Shown piece after piece: positions 18,206 to 26,682 of a stretch of DNA of 57,022 bases; the stretch's first letter is position 1, and each line of letters starts with the position of its first letter. Under the pieces are notes generated by a model. It saw nothing but the letters and a program-made list of their open reading frames with translations, had not been told where the DNA came from and ran no database searches. The translations under genes and the position numbers were made by a program. The stretch is from Oscillospiraceae bacterium (GTDB lineage: Bacteria; Bacillota; Clostridia; UBA1381; UBA9506). The stretch spans positions 1 through 57,022 of the forward strand of contig SVJQ01000010.1 in assembly GCA_015068905.1 (NCBI GenBank), read 5' to 3'.

Positions 18206-19303
18206 TTAAACGTTAAAGCGGAAGAGTACGACATCCCCGTCTTCCATAACGTATTCCTTACCCTCAGAGCGGACAAGGCCTTTTTCCTTGGCGGCTGTCA
18301 TACTGCCGCATTCCATTAAATCTTTATATGCCACAACCTCGGCACGGATAAAGCCTTTTTCAAAGTCGGTATGGATTTTACCGGCAGCGCCCGGTGCTTT
18401 GGTGCCACGGGTGATGGTCCACGCACGAACCTCAGGCTCACCGGCTGTTAAGTAACTGATTAAGCCAAGCAGCTTATAGCTCTTTTTCACCAAACGGTCA
18501 AGACCGGATTCAGAAATGCCAAGTTCCTGCAAAAATTCAATCTTTTCTTCAGGTTCGAGAGCCGAAACATCTTCTTCAATCTTAGCAGAAATGGGCATAA
18601 CCTCTGAGCCTTCCTGCTCAGCCATTTCTGTCAGTTCTTTCACCATTTCATTGTTTTCAATGCCGCTGATAAAATCATCTTCTGATACGTTAGCAGCATA
18701 TAAAACCGGCTTTAAGGTCAGAAGCGGCAGGTCTTTTATCAGTTCTGCTTCTTCGTCAGAAAAATCTCTTGCACGGGCAGGCTTGCCGGCCTCTAACAGT
18801 TCCTTTAATTCTTCTAACAGGTTCAGTTCCTGCTGATATTTCTTTTCACCGGATTTCATCATCTTGCGTGTTCTGTCAATGCGCTTGTCCAGCATTTCAA
18901 TATCGGCAAAAATCAGTTCAAGCTGAATGGTCTCAACGTCACGCAGAGGGGATACAGAACCTTCAACGTGAACGATATTAGCGTCTTCAAAACAACGCAC
19001 CACATGGACAATGGCATCCACCTCACGGATGTGAGACAAGAACTTGTTGCCAAGACCCTCGCCACGGCTTGCGCCTTTAACTAAACCTGCAATATCCACA
19101 AATTCAATCACCGCATGGGTCACTTTTTGGGGATTGTACATTTCTGCCAGTGCATCCAGTCTCTCGTCCGGCACCGGCACAACACCTACGTTAGGTTCAA
19201 TGGTACAGAAGGGATAGTTCGCAGATTCTGCCCCTGCCTGTGTAATTGCATTAAACAAAGTGGACTTACCAACATTAGGAAGCCCCACAATACCGAGTTT
19301 CAT
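18206..19303 (-). CDS. ychF: Redox-regulated ATPase/GTPase YchF (Obg family)
   Basis: 365 residues, the standard YchF length. N-terminal G domain with [15 protein letters not shown] (P-loop), [19 protein letters not shown] (G3 and switch) and a coiled helical insertion near 130-200. The C-terminal TGS domain contains [14 protein letters not shown] and ends [12 protein letters not shown]. YchF is a cytosolic ribosome-associated P-loop NTPase that prefers ATP. ATG start at 19303 behind AAGGAG. It has its own promoter at 19361-19389. Confidence 0.96.
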   Translation of the reverse strand: MKLGIVGLPNVGKSTLFNAITQAGAESANYPFCTIEPNVGVVPVPDERLDALAEMYNPQKVTHAVIEFVDIAGLVKGASRGEGLGNKFLSHIREVDAIVHVVRCFEDANIVHVEGSVSPLRDVETIQLELIFADIEMLDKRIDRTRKMMKSGEKKYQQELNLLEELKELLEAGKPARARDFSDEEAELIKDLPLLTLKPVLYAANVSEDDFISGIENNEMVKELTEMAEQEGSEVMPISAKIEEDVSALEPEEKIEFLQELGISESGLDRLVKKSYKLLGLISYLTAGEPEVRAWTITRGTKAPGAAGKIHTDFEKGFIRAEVVAYKDLMECGSMTAAKEKGLVRSEGKEYVMEDGDVVLFRFNV

Positions 19304-19360
19304 AAATGATTACAGCTCCTTAGAACGAGGAAATATTCTTCTCGTAAAACTTCAGTACTC

Positions 19361-19389
19361 AGTATAGCACATTTTGCCAGAATTATCAA
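19361..19389 (-). promoter_or_regulatory. SigA-type promoter of ychF
   Basis: Minus strand: TTGATA (19384-19389), 17-base spacer, TATACT (19361-19366). It lies about 60 bases upstream of the ychF ATG. Confidence 0.8.
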
Positions 19390-19463
19390 TAGCAATATTC
19401 ATTTTGATTTTATAATAAAGCAGTTAACGTTTTCCAGACTTTGTAATACATTAATTTAGTATA

Positions 19464-21629
19464 TTATTTAATCTGTTCGATTTCTTTTTCGGTCAAAATA
19501 CCTTTTTCTAGCAGATAATCAGCAAATACGGTTTCATTCTCCATTTGTGTTTTCAAGCTGTTATAAACGATTTGAACCATATCGCTTCTTGTGAATACCT
19601 TTTTCTTTGTCAGCTCGTCTATTTTTTCTTCAGGAAGCAGCTTATATTCAATGCTCTTTGTAAGTGCAGTATCCGGTTCAACATCGCTATATCCAAGCAG
19701 ACGCATCATTAAAGTAATAAACTGGTTGGCGTCAATTGGCACATCCGGAGAGAATGTATCAGCTCCGGTACCTTTTGTAATATTGTTTTCATGACAATAC
19801 ATTACATAAGCATAAGACCATCTATCCTTATCAACATCAACAAAACGTTCTTCAAAATTGTCTGCATCCATTTTATCTTCTTCACCGAGTAATCTCACAA
19901 GGATAGTTGCACTTTCTTCTCTTGTAAGGCTTTTTTCAAGCTCGTACCCTTTATCTGTGCCTTTAAACAGTCCAAGTTCATATAGTGTATCGGCACATTC
20001 TTTAGCTTCTCTTATAACAACTTCTTTGTCTTTTGTGGCAAATTCTTCAGATAATTTAGTATCTTCTGTAAGTTGTGTATATTTCAAATCAGAACATTTC
20101 ACATTATCAAAATAGACCTCAGATATATCTCCGGATTTGAAAATCATTTTTAATTCGTAAAAAACACTTTCTTTTCCAGCTTTATACTCAACAATGTTGC
20201 CATTCTCATACCGTAATGTATTTAAAAAAGAAATAGGTATATTGTTTGAAAAAATTTCTTCTTCGCCACTTAAAGATGATTGTGTTTCCATGCAAAACGA
20301 AATTGTTCCTTTATTACCCGAAAGAGTAAGGATATAGGTTGAACGATATTTATTTTCCTTATATTTTTCAAACGTTCCTTTAACTGTTTTCCCGGGAGAA
20401 GCAACCTCTTTTGAAATGCTATTATCAGCATCTGAGGGGAGCTTAAATTCAAAATCTATAACATCTGTTTTAGTAAGCCCGTCAATGTTTCCTCTGATAT
20501 AAGGTTTGTTTTCATCATTCTTTTCATAAGCGAAACCATCAAAATTGCCGTTGCTGAATTTATCAATATAATCTGTGACTACATCAGGATTTTTAACATT
20601 TAGCAGAATCTCATTGTTTCTGTTTACTACTATCTTTACTCCGTCATTATAAACACTAATTTCAAGTTGATAACGGATGCTCTGATAACCTTCATCGTGC
20701 TTCAATGCAAAATTACAGTATGACATTTCTTTTGATAGTGTAGGTGTGCCACCTATAACTTGTGTTGTTATTTCTTCAAACAAACCTTCAGCAAACTTGC
20801 TAACATCGTTTACATTGCAACCTTTTTGCCATCTGTAAGTAACTATGTAATTTTCATCAGAATTTTTCACGCCCATTTTAATAGTTGATGAAAATGCCAT
20901 TTGTTCAATGCTATCTGTTAAGTCACTTAAAACATCATCAAGATTTATTCCGTTTGCTTTAATAACCTCATCGCCGTTTTCATCAAGAGATACAGTAGGT
21001 CTGTTTTCTTTTTCTCTTTCTGCATTCATATATTCCTCATAAAGGGTATGCTCTTTTTCGGACATACTTACAAATTCTTCAATCGCATAAGCAGTTCCAA
21101 GAGAAAGCCTAACTGTATTATCTTTGGTTATGTTATATGTAGAATCATTGGTGAAATAGTAAGGAATGATATATTCTTTTCCGTCACAAATAATACTGTA
21201 AGCAAACAAACCGATTCTTCCATGAGTAAGTATAGCTTTGATTTCTGTCGGTTCTGATAGTCCATTGTTTGCAGCAAATTCTTTTGCTTCCTCCACGCTA
21301 TAATACTTCAAAGGTTCCGTAGCAGCAAAATTCTTTGTTGTTGCTACATATTCATTGTTATCAAATCCTGCAGTATAATAATCAGTTCCATCTAAAGAAG
21401 GCATATATAGATAATAGCTTGTAGGTTTAATGCCTTTATCCAAGTTAATATAACTTGTTATTTCCGCATATATAATTTTGTCTTCATCAATAAGCGACAT
21501 ATCCACAGATTCATCTGCTTTTACTGCATCAATCAGGTTCGCATAAGATGTTTCCGCAAACACATACATCTGTGATGCAAGCATCACCATCACCAACAAA
21601 ACGCTTAAAGTTCTTCTCATCAACCTCAT
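19464..21629 (-). CDS. Large exported protein with C-terminal SLH repeats, N-terminal part unassigned
   Basis: 721 residues. Signal peptide about 1-26 ending in AETSYA. Residues about 30-540 show no family I recognise: many beta strands with Lys/Asp/Glu/Asn, in at least two segments. The C-terminal 170 residues hold three SLH-like units (KSLTREESATILVRLLG; DVDKDRWSYAYVMYCHENN with FSPDVPIDANQFITLMMRLL; a weaker third with FTRSDMVQIVYNSL). Probably a wall-anchored surface protein. Base composition is visibly AT-richer than ychF or trpB, as in the SLH array at 52602-56266. Translation starts at ATG 21629 with AGAAAGGATGAGG upstream. A structured leader with an intrinsic terminator precedes it, suggesting regulated read-through. 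Confidence 0.75.
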   Translation of the reverse strand: MRLMRRTLSVLLVMVMLASQMYVFAETSYANLIDAVKADESVDMSLIDEDKIIYAEITSYINLDKGIKPTSYYLYMPSLDGTDYYTAGFDNNEYVATTKNFAATEPLKYYSVEEAKEFAANNGLSEPTEIKAILTHGRIGLFAYSIICDGKEYIIPYYFTNDSTYNITKDNTVRLSLGTAYAIEEFVSMSEKEHTLYEEYMNAEREKENRPTVSLDENGDEVIKANGINLDDVLSDLTDSIEQMAFSSTIKMGVKNSDENYIVTYRWQKGCNVNDVSKFAEGLFEEITTQVIGGTPTLSKEMSYCNFALKHDEGYQSIRYQLEISVYNDGVKIVVNRNNEILLNVKNPDVVTDYIDKFSNGNFDGFAYEKNDENKPYIRGNIDGLTKTDVIDFEFKLPSDADNSISKEVASPGKTVKGTFEKYKENKYRSTYILTLSGNKGTISFCMETQSSLSGEEEIFSNNIPISFLNTLRYENGNIVEYKAGKESVFYELKMIFKSGDISEVYFDNVKCSDLKYTQLTEDTKLSEEFATKDKEVVIREAKECADTLYELGLFKGTDKGYELEKSLTREESATILVRLLGEEDKMDADNFEERFVDVDKDRWSYAYVMYCHENNITKGTGADTFSPDVPIDANQFITLMMRLLGYSDVEPDTALTKSIEYKLLPEEKIDELTKKKVFTRSDMVQIVYNSLKTQMENETVFADYLLEKGILTEKEIEQIK

Positions 21630-21655
21630 CCTTTCTAATGTTTAATCCAATAAAT

Positions 21656-21685
21656 AAAAAAGCGCATCAACCGAAGTCAATGCGC
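21656..21685 (-). terminator. Intrinsic terminator in the 5' leader of the 721-residue SLH gene
   Basis: Minus strand: 10-bp GC-rich stem (21676-21685 with 21662-21671) closed by a UUCG tetraloop and followed by six T. It lies only about 27 bases before the start codon of the gene it precedes, so it must be an attenuator or belong to a switch rather than end an upstream gene. Confidence 0.85.
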
Positions 21686-21687
21686 CG

Positions 21688-21805
21688 AAAAACGCAAACT
21701 CCGATTGCTGCGAAACAATTTTAATAGAATGGTACTATGCTCAATCTACCAAATGGAATTTGCGTCTTTTCAAATTCTAAAGGTAGATTAAACAAAAAGA
21801 GTATA
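21688..21805 (-). promoter_or_regulatory. Structured leader RNA, unassigned class (candidate cis-regulator)
   Basis: In the minus-strand RNA, 21755-21765 pairs with 21692-21702 in an 11-bp helix (one G-U) that encloses two small hairpins, a three-way-junction shape. The same segment can instead pair locally: 21743-21750 with 21782-21789 (8 bp, perfect) and 21756-21762 with 21771-21777. The alternatives exclude each other, and an intrinsic terminator follows. A -10-like TATACT lies at 21800-21805 with no clear -35. I compared it by eye with the purine, c-di-GMP, preQ1 and THF classes and found no conserved motif. A 17-bp inverted repeat (21709-21725 and 21844-21860) surrounds part of it. Confidence 0.5.
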
Positions 21806-21860
21806 AAATATCCATAAAAATATAAAGAGTACCCTTCATCAATATTAAAATTGTTTCGCA
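21709..21860. repeat. Imperfect 150-bp palindrome with exact 17-bp arms
   Basis: The 17 bases at 21709-21725 recur exactly, inverted, at 21844-21860 (ATTAAAATTGTTTCGCA in plus orientation). Inside lies another perfect 8-bp inverted repeat (21743-21750/21782-21789). It could be a miniature inverted-repeat element or part of the leader's regulatory structure. Confidence 0.6.
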
Positions 21861-21954
21861 AGCTTATTATACCACCAATATTAAAAAAATACAATCTTTT
21901 TTTAATATTGCTATAGAAACATAAAACTCAAAAATAAAAATTTCTTTATTTCTA

Positions 21955-21983
21955 TTGACAAACTAAATCAGGAACAGTATAAT
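21955..21983 (+). promoter_or_regulatory. SigA-type promoter of the trpB T-box leader
   Basis: TTGACA (21955-21960), 17-base spacer, TATAAT (21978-21983). A consensus-perfect promoter about 20 bases before the T-box leader begins. Confidence 0.92.
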
Positions 21984-22002
21984 AAAATTAGTAATAAATA
22001 AA

Positions 22003-22248
22003 CCGTTGAGACAGAAAAAAGGCAGAATCGGTCTTTCAAAGCGAGTGGATTATGGTGTGAGTTCCATAAAGGCTCTCTGCGTAATATGGACTGTTGAGGG
22101 CTGCGTCAAATGCGCAGACGTTAGGCTTGCGTGAATAGCCGGGGGTATGGTTGTACCCAGCAAAGTGCACAGCTCGCTGTGAATCAAGGTGGCACCGCGG
22201 ATAGGTATATTCGTCCTTGGCAGAAAACAGTTCTGTCAGGGTTTTTTT
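22003..22248 (+). ncRNA. T-box leader, tryptophan-specific, with terminator
   Basis: The antiterminator T-box AAGGTGGCACCGCGG lies at 22186-22200. Upstream is a stem I region with the GAGTGGATTATGGTGTGAG distal elements near 22041-22060. The likely specifier codon is UGG (Trp) at 22087-22089. UGGC at 22190-22193 would pair with a tRNA end whose discriminator is G, as in bacterial tRNA-Trp. The terminator stem 22215-22225/22231-22241 is followed by seven T. Uncharged tRNA-Trp should stabilise the antiterminator and switch on the downstream trpB. The rest of the gap up to 22376 shows only the ribosome site AGGAGG. Confidence 0.95.
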
Positions 22249-22376
22249 ATTTTTACTCCCTGCAGAGCCTGATGCTGAAGGAGTTTGTTATGTTTTTACT
22301 TGTAAGGCGATGGCGATGCCAAATTATACGGTAACATAAAAATATCAATATATTCTCATATCAGGAGGAAACGAAA

Positions 22377-23594
22377 ATGATTGTAAACGGCGTTGATTTT
22401 AACGACTATTTTAAAAACTACCCCACAGAAGACGGGTTCTTCGGAAAATACGGCGGCTGCTATGTGTCTGATGAATTAAAAGCTGCCATGCAGGAGATTA
22501 AAGAAGCATACTTTAACATCTGCAAGTCCAGAAAGTTTATTTCTGAGCTTCGCAGAATCAGAAAAGAGTTTCAGGGCAGACCAACCCCCATCACCCATTT
22601 AGAGAGACTGTCTGACCAGATTGGCAATGTGCAGATTTATGCAAAGCGTGAAGATTTAAACCACTCCGGTGCCCACAAGCTGAATCATTGCATGGGCGAA
22701 GCTCTCCTTGCCAAATACATGGGCAAGAAAAAGGTTATTGCTGAAACCGGTGCCGGTCAGCACGGTGTTGCGCTGGCAACAGCTGCTGCATATTTCGGTC
22801 TTGAATGTGATATCTATATGGGCTCAGTTGATATTAAAAAACAGGCGCCCAACGTTGCCAGAATGAAAATTTTAGGTGCAAACGTGGTAGAGGTTACCCA
22901 CGGTCTCGCCACCTTAAAAGAAGCTGTTGACGCAGCATTTGAAGCCTATAGCAAGGAATATAAGGATGCCATCTACTGCATCGGTTCTGTTTTAGGCCCC
23001 CATCCCTTCCCCATGATGGTTCGCGACTTTCAGAGCGTTGTAGGTATTGAGGCAAGAGAACAGTTCACCGAAATGACCGGCGAACTGCCTGACTCTATCG
23101 TTGCCTGTGTGGGCGGCGGTTCTAATGCGGCAGGCTTTTTTGCAGGCTTTTTAAATGACCCTGTTGAAATTTACGGCATTGAGCCTTTGGGTCGCGGTGA
23201 AAAGCTGGGTGACCACGCTGCCAGCTTAAAATATGGCACAGAGGGCATTATGCACGGCTTTAACAGCATTATGTTAAAGGATGAAAATGGCGAGCCCGCT
23301 CCGGTTTATTCTGTTGCAAGTGGTCTTGACTATCCTTCTTCCGGTCCTGAGCATGCTTTCCTGCATGAGCTCGGCAGAGTTAAGTATGACGTGGTGAATG
23401 ACGACGACACCATTGACGCATTCTTCCGCCTCTCCCGTACAGAGGGTATTATTCCTGCGATTGAAAGTGCCCACGCGGTTGCCTTTGCCATTCGTCTTGC
23501 AAAGCAGATGAAGCACGGTTCTGTGCTTGTAAATCTTTCCGGTCGCGGTGACAAGGATATGGATTACATCATCGAAAACTACGGCATCCGGTAG
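22377..23594 (+). CDS. trpB: Tryptophan synthase beta chain, stand-alone
   Basis: Condenses indole with L-serine to tryptophan using PLP. 405 residues. K101 in HSGAHKLNH forms the Schiff base, the catalytic glutamate is E123 in AETGAGQHG, and the phosphate-binding loop is [11 protein letters not shown]. The C-terminal NLSGRGDKD is canonical. No trpA or other trp gene is adjacent, and the gene is alone between its T-box leader and a terminator. The absence of an alpha subunit nearby suggests use for indole salvage, or trpA elsewhere. Tightly tied to tRNA-Trp charging by the leader. Confidence 0.95.
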   Translation: MIVNGVDFNDYFKNYPTEDGFFGKYGGCYVSDELKAAMQEIKEAYFNICKSRKFISELRRIRKEFQGRPTPITHLERLSDQIGNVQIYAKREDLNHSGAHKLNHCMGEALLAKYMGKKKVIAETGAGQHGVALATAAAYFGLECDIYMGSVDIKKQAPNVARMKILGANVVEVTHGLATLKEAVDAAFEAYSKEYKDAIYCIGSVLGPHPFPMMVRDFQSVVGIEAREQFTEMTGELPDSIVACVGGGSNAAGFFAGFLNDPVEIYGIEPLGRGEKLGDHAASLKYGTEGIMHGFNSIMLKDENGEPAPVYSVASGLDYPSSGPEHAFLHELGRVKYDVVNDDDTIDAFFRLSRTEGIIPAIESAHAVAFAIRLAKQMKHGSVLVNLSGRGDKDMDYIIENYGIR

Positions 23595-23722
23595 GATGTA
23601 GCAAATCATGCAGAACGCGTAGCTTTGAACAAACCTTACCACTCGCTGTACACATCGTACAGCATCGGGATGCGGTTTGTCCAATCTGCAAAGATTTGCG
23701 TCCATCCTACAAGCCATAGCAA
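23590..23722. repeat. Nested inverted-repeat element downstream of trpB
   Basis: Nested complementary arms: GGATG...AGCAAATCATGCAGA near 23593 against TCTGCAAAGATTTGCG...CATCC ending near 23708; ACAAACC (about 23629) against GGTTTGT (about 23678); GCTGTAC against GTACAGC around 23646-23665. This could fold into one long cruciform. No ORF of note. It may be a REP- or MITE-like element, or a 3' stabilising structure. Confidence 0.45.
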
Positions 23723-23770
23723 AATGCACAGAACGCACAAAGCACAAAAGTGTAAACAATAATATAACCA

Positions 23771-23803
23771 AAAAAGGAATCCGATAAATCGGATTCCTTT
23801 TTC
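23771..23803 (+). terminator. Terminator of trpB
   Basis: Perfect 10-bp stem (23776-23785 with 23788-23797), extended by A/T pairing, followed by a T run. A-run on the left makes it usable from both sides. Confidence 0.9.
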
Positions 23804-23815
23804 TTATACAGACAT

Positions 23816-23847
23816 AAAAAAGCTGTGACCACAGTCACAGCTTTTTA
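23816..23847 (-). terminator. Terminator of infC-rpmI-rplT
   Basis: Perfect 8-bp GC-rich core (23822-23829 with 23834-23841), extended by A/T pairs, with a T-run on the minus strand (A at 23816-23821). It lies 19 bases past the rplT stop. Confidence 0.9.
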
Positions 23848-23865
23848 AACTTGTTTAAGTAAATC

Positions 23866-24219
23866 TTAGCGGCTAGCCTTTGCTTTTTCAACTAAAGCTG
23901 CAAAAGCTTCTTTGTCGCTTACTGCGATTTCAGCCAGCATTTTTCTGTTCATTTCGATGCCGGCTTTCTTTAAACCGTTCATGAAAGTAGAATAGTTCAT
24001 GCCGTTCATCTTTGCCTGTGCGCTGATTCTAGCGATCCACAGACGACGGAAATCACGTTTCTTCTGCTTTCTGCCAACGTAAGCGTAAGATAAGGATTTC
24101 ATAACGGCCTGCTTAGCTGTTCTGAACAGCTTGCTCTTACCGCCTCTGTAACCCTTTGCCAGTTTTAAGACACGTTTATGTCTTTTGCGTGTATTTAAAG
24201 CGCCTTTAACTCTTGCCAT
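23866..24219 (-). CDS. rplT: 50S ribosomal protein L20
   Basis: 117 residues, very basic, full length. Typical start [22 protein letters not shown] in sense, with [20 protein letters not shown] and the [16 protein letters not shown] segment. L20 binds 23S rRNA early in 50S assembly and in Firmicutes represses its own operon by binding the infC leader. Last gene of infC-rpmI-rplT. Confidence 0.98.
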   Translation of the reverse strand: MARVKGALNTRKRHKRVLKLAKGYRGGKSKLFRTAKQAVMKSLSYAYVGRKQKKRDFRRLWIARISAQAKMNGMNYSTFMNGLKKAGIEMNRKMLAEIAVSDKEAFAALVEKAKASR

Positions 24220-24256
24220 TTTTTATACCTCCTGAATTTCTCTCAATCGTAATTGC

Positions 24257-24454
24257 TTATTTGTAAGGGATCAGTTTCTTGATTACCTTAGCGTTTGCAT
24301 CACAAGCATAGGCGCCTTTTCTTAAGAGACGCTTTCTCTTTGTAGATTTCTTGGTCAAAATGTGGCTCTTGAAAGCATGTTTCATTTTGATCTTACCGTT
24401 CTTGGTCACCTTAAAACGTTTTGCTGAAGCCCTATGTGTTTTAATCTTAGGCAT
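24257..24454 (-). CDS. rpmI: 50S ribosomal protein L35
   Basis: 65 residues, strongly basic, starts [17 protein letters not shown] and contains [15 protein letters not shown], the full L35 pattern. Middle gene of the infC operon, 37 bases before rplT and 46 after infC. Confidence 0.98.
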   Translation of the reverse strand: MPKIKTHRASAKRFKVTKNGKIKMKHAFKSHILTKKSTKRKRLLRKGAYACDANAKVIKKLIPYK

Positions 24455-24500
24455 AATTTGGTACTCCTTCCACTCTGTAAATAATAATTAATGTACTTGC

Positions 24501-25028
24501 TCAGTCTTTTTTCGTTGTGGGCGAAATAATCAGGTTCATGCTTCTGCCCTCAAGCTTCGGCGGCTTTTCGGATGAGCCGAAGTCTGATAAGGTATCACGG
24601 AAGCGTTCTAAGATTTTTGTACCCAGTGCAGCGTGATGAATTTCTCTACCACGGAACCGGATAGAAACCTTAACCTTGTCACCATCCTGCAAAAACTTTC
24701 TGGCATGATTAATTTTTGTATCAAAATCATGGTCATCAATGGAGGGGGAAAGTCTGATTTCCTTCACATTCATGGTCTTCTGATTTTTCTTTGCTTCCTT
24801 ATCGCGCTTTGCCAATTCAAATTTGTACTTGCCATAATCCATGACCTTACAAACCGGTGGCTCTGCCTTGGGAGCAATCAAAACCAAATCAAGATTTTTC
24901 TGATACGCAAGATCTAACGCGTCTGCCGTTTTCATGATGCCAAGCTGTTCACCGTCAGAACCGACAACACGAACCTCACTGACTCTGATCTCTTCGTTAA
25001 TCTTTGTTTCCTGCTTACTAATGTTCAA
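24501..25028 (-). CDS. infC: Translation initiation factor IF-3, non-ATG start
   Basis: IF-3 keeps 30S subunits free and checks initiator pairing. N domain (INEEIRVSEVRVVGSDGEQLG), linker rich in Lys (FELAKRDKEAKKNQK) and C domain (VKEIRLSPSIDDHDFDTK). No in-frame ATG matches the family start; an upstream in-frame extension to 25100 overlaps the leader terminator and cannot be right. The candidates are TTG at 25028 and ATT at 25022, behind GGAGGTG. ATT gives better spacing and would repeat the well-known AUU autoregulation of infC, so the protein has 173 or 175 residues. First gene of the operon with rpmI and rplT. Confidence 0.95.
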   Translation of the reverse strand: MNISKQETKINEEIRVSEVRVVGSDGEQLGIMKTADALDLAYQKNLDLVLIAPKAEPPVCKVMDYGKYKFELAKRDKEAKKNQKTMNVKEIRLSPSIDDHDFDTKINHARKFLQDGDKVKVSIRFRGREIHHAALGTKILERFRDTLSDFGSSEKPPKLEGRSMNLIISPTTKKD

Positions 25029-25068
25029 AGCACCTCCATCAAAGTTTTCGCATTTTCGTCCTACAGAA

Positions 25069-25180
25069 CAAAAAAAGCGGACAGGCAAACCTATCCGCAA
25101 ATATACTTACAAAAAAGCATATTGACCATTTAGGCGTTGCCTGATGGTGGAAAACAAATGTTTCCGCTTACTAATACTTT
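25069..25180 (-). ncRNA. L20-type ribosomal leader with attenuator
   Basis: The 5' leader of infC-rpmI-rplT on the minus strand. It carries a 9-bp stem (25090-25098 with 25077-25085) followed by seven T, an intrinsic terminator placed before the infC ribosome site. Upstream helices (near 25130-25170) would form the L20-binding or antiterminator part. Position and operon match the Firmicutes L20 leader, in which excess L20 causes termination. Confidence 0.8.
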
Positions 25181-25183
25181 AAT

Positions 25184-25212
25184 AGTATAACACCTGACTC
25201 ATCATTTGTCAA
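25184..25212 (-). promoter_or_regulatory. SigA-type promoter of infC-rpmI-rplT
   Basis: Minus strand: TTGACA (25207-25212), 17 bases, TATACT (25184-25189). It lies between the HAD gene stop at 25227 and the L20 leader. Confidence 0.9.
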
Positions 25213-25226
25213 GCATTATTTTTAAA

Positions 25227-26039
25227 TTAAAAGCAATATTTTTCTATCGCTATTGCCGCACCATCATCATCGTTTGACAGGGTGATAACATCTGCGGCTT
25301 TTTTTGCCTCTGGCACGGCGTTTGCCATAGCAACACCCAGCCCTGCCCAGGAAAGCATAGTGACATCATTTGTCCCGTCGCCCAGCGCCATAACCTCGCT
25401 CTGTGAAACACCTAACTTTTCGCATAACGCCAAAAGTCCTGACGCTTTGTGTACGGTTTTGTCGCTGAGTTCTAAGTTATTGACAAAAGCTGATGTATAA
25501 GCAAAGGCAGGATGGTTTAAAAATGCGCCCTGTCTGGCTTCTTTATCTTGCACATCTTTAAAGATAATATGCAGTTTTTCGCCGGCGCCCATCTGGCCAA
25601 TCGCTTCATAAAGATTCGGCACAACCTGACGGGTTGCCTTAAACATATCAAGTTGATCCGGCAGCATACCTAATGCTTCCATATTATCATAGCTGTATTG
25701 ATTTGTATACACGCCATTGCAGTACACTTCAGTATACAAGCCCATATCTTCTGCCAGCTTGATTTTTTCAAGCAGCGCTTTTTGCGGCGGCACCTGTTTA
25801 AAGATAACAGACTGTTGTTTTAAACCCCACACAACAGAGCCGTTCACCGTTACGGCATAGTCAGGGGTGAGCATAGAAAGCAGGTCTTCCATTTCAAAAA
25901 TGCCCCTGCCGGTGGCAGGCACCAGCATAATGCCGCGGCGCTTTGCCTCTTGCAAAACAGATGCCGTTTTAGGAGATACGGTTCCGCCGGTTTGCAGAAT
26001 GGTATAATCCAAATCAAAAGCTATCAATCGAATACTCAT
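25227..26039 (-). CDS. Cof-type HAD-IIB sugar-phosphate phosphatase
   Basis: 270 residues. HAD motif I FDLDYTIL with the two catalytic aspartates at about 9 and 11. Motif II falls in the PATGR region. The C2-type cap spans about 85-190, and motif IV is ALGDGTNDVTML near 216. Members of this family dephosphorylate small phosphosugars or flavin/pyridoxal phosphates; the substrate cannot be told here. Last gene of the rsmB-to-thiN operon, 10 bases after thiN. Confidence 0.88.
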   Translation of the reverse strand: MSIRLIAFDLDYTILQTGGTVSPKTASVLQEAKRRGIMLVPATGRGIFEMEDLLSMLTPDYAVTVNGSVVWGLKQQSVIFKQVPPQKALLEKIKLAEDMGLYTEVYCNGVYTNQYSYDNMEALGMLPDQLDMFKATRQVVPNLYEAIGQMGAGEKLHIIFKDVQDKEARQGAFLNHPAFAYTSAFVNNLELSDKTVHKASGLLALCEKLGVSQSEVMALGDGTNDVTMLSWAGLGVAMANAVPEAKKAADVITLSNDDDGAAIAIEKYCF

Positions 26040-26049
26040 ACCGTCTCCT

Positions 26050-26670
26050 CTAATCCCTGCTTACAACCGCCATTAAAACGCCGGATTCTGCTGTAATTTT
26101 TGCCACATCTGCCGTAAACTCATTGCTGACGCCATAGGGGTTTCCCCAATCCATACTCTGCCCTGTTAAGGGGTAGTATACGCCCTCGGCACGAATGCCG
26201 GATGCCGGCGTTATGGGCAAAAGGGACAGCTTATACCCTTCTTTTTTAGGAATCACCGCTTCGCCTTTAAACATAAACATTTCATTATGCTCATCAATTG
26301 TGCGGATGGTGACACCACGCAAAAGACCCATATACACCAAAGAGATTGCCGCAAAGCTGTGGTCTAAACGAGTGCCACGAGCGCCGAACAGTAATATCTC
26401 ATCAGCACCTTGGGAGATGGCATAATTGATGCAGGCGTGAAGGTCTGTTTCATCCTTTTCTACCGGTAAACGGGTCACCGGCACACCCTCAGGCACACCT
26501 GACAGACTGGCAGAATCAAAATCGCCAATAACAAGGTCAGGTGTGATGCCCAGTTTCTCACAATGTAAATAGCCGCTGTCGGCGCAGATGACTAAATCTG
26601 CCTGACCGAAAAACGGCTTGTAAAAAGCGGGATCGGAAAGACTTCCGCCCGCTATTACAATCGCTTTCAT
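26050..26670 (-). CDS. thiN: Thiamine pyrophosphokinase
   Basis: 206 residues. Transfers pyrophosphate from ATP to thiamine to give the TPP cofactor. Family motifs: CADSGYLHCEKLGITPDLVIGDFDS in sense with the metal-binding aspartates, VEKDETDLHACI, and GARGTRLDH. It directly follows rpe (12 bases), the gene order common in Firmicutes. The TPP-dependent transketolase reaction links it in metabolism to rpe. Confidence 0.93.
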   Translation of the reverse strand: MKAIVIAGGSLSDPAFYKPFFGQADLVICADSGYLHCEKLGITPDLVIGDFDSASLSGVPEGVPVTRLPVEKDETDLHACINYAISQGADEILLFGARGTRLDHSFAAISLVYMGLLRGVTIRTIDEHNEMFMFKGEAVIPKKEGYKLSLLPITPASGIRAEGVYYPLTGQSMDWGNPYGVSNEFTADVAKITAESGVLMAVVSRD

Positions 26671-26682
26671 AGCTTTGCTCCT

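Noticed and set aside
24501-25100. infC starting at 25100 (199 residues)
   Set aside because: The first 24 codons overlap the leader terminator, and the ribosome site GGAGGTG lies downstream of that start.
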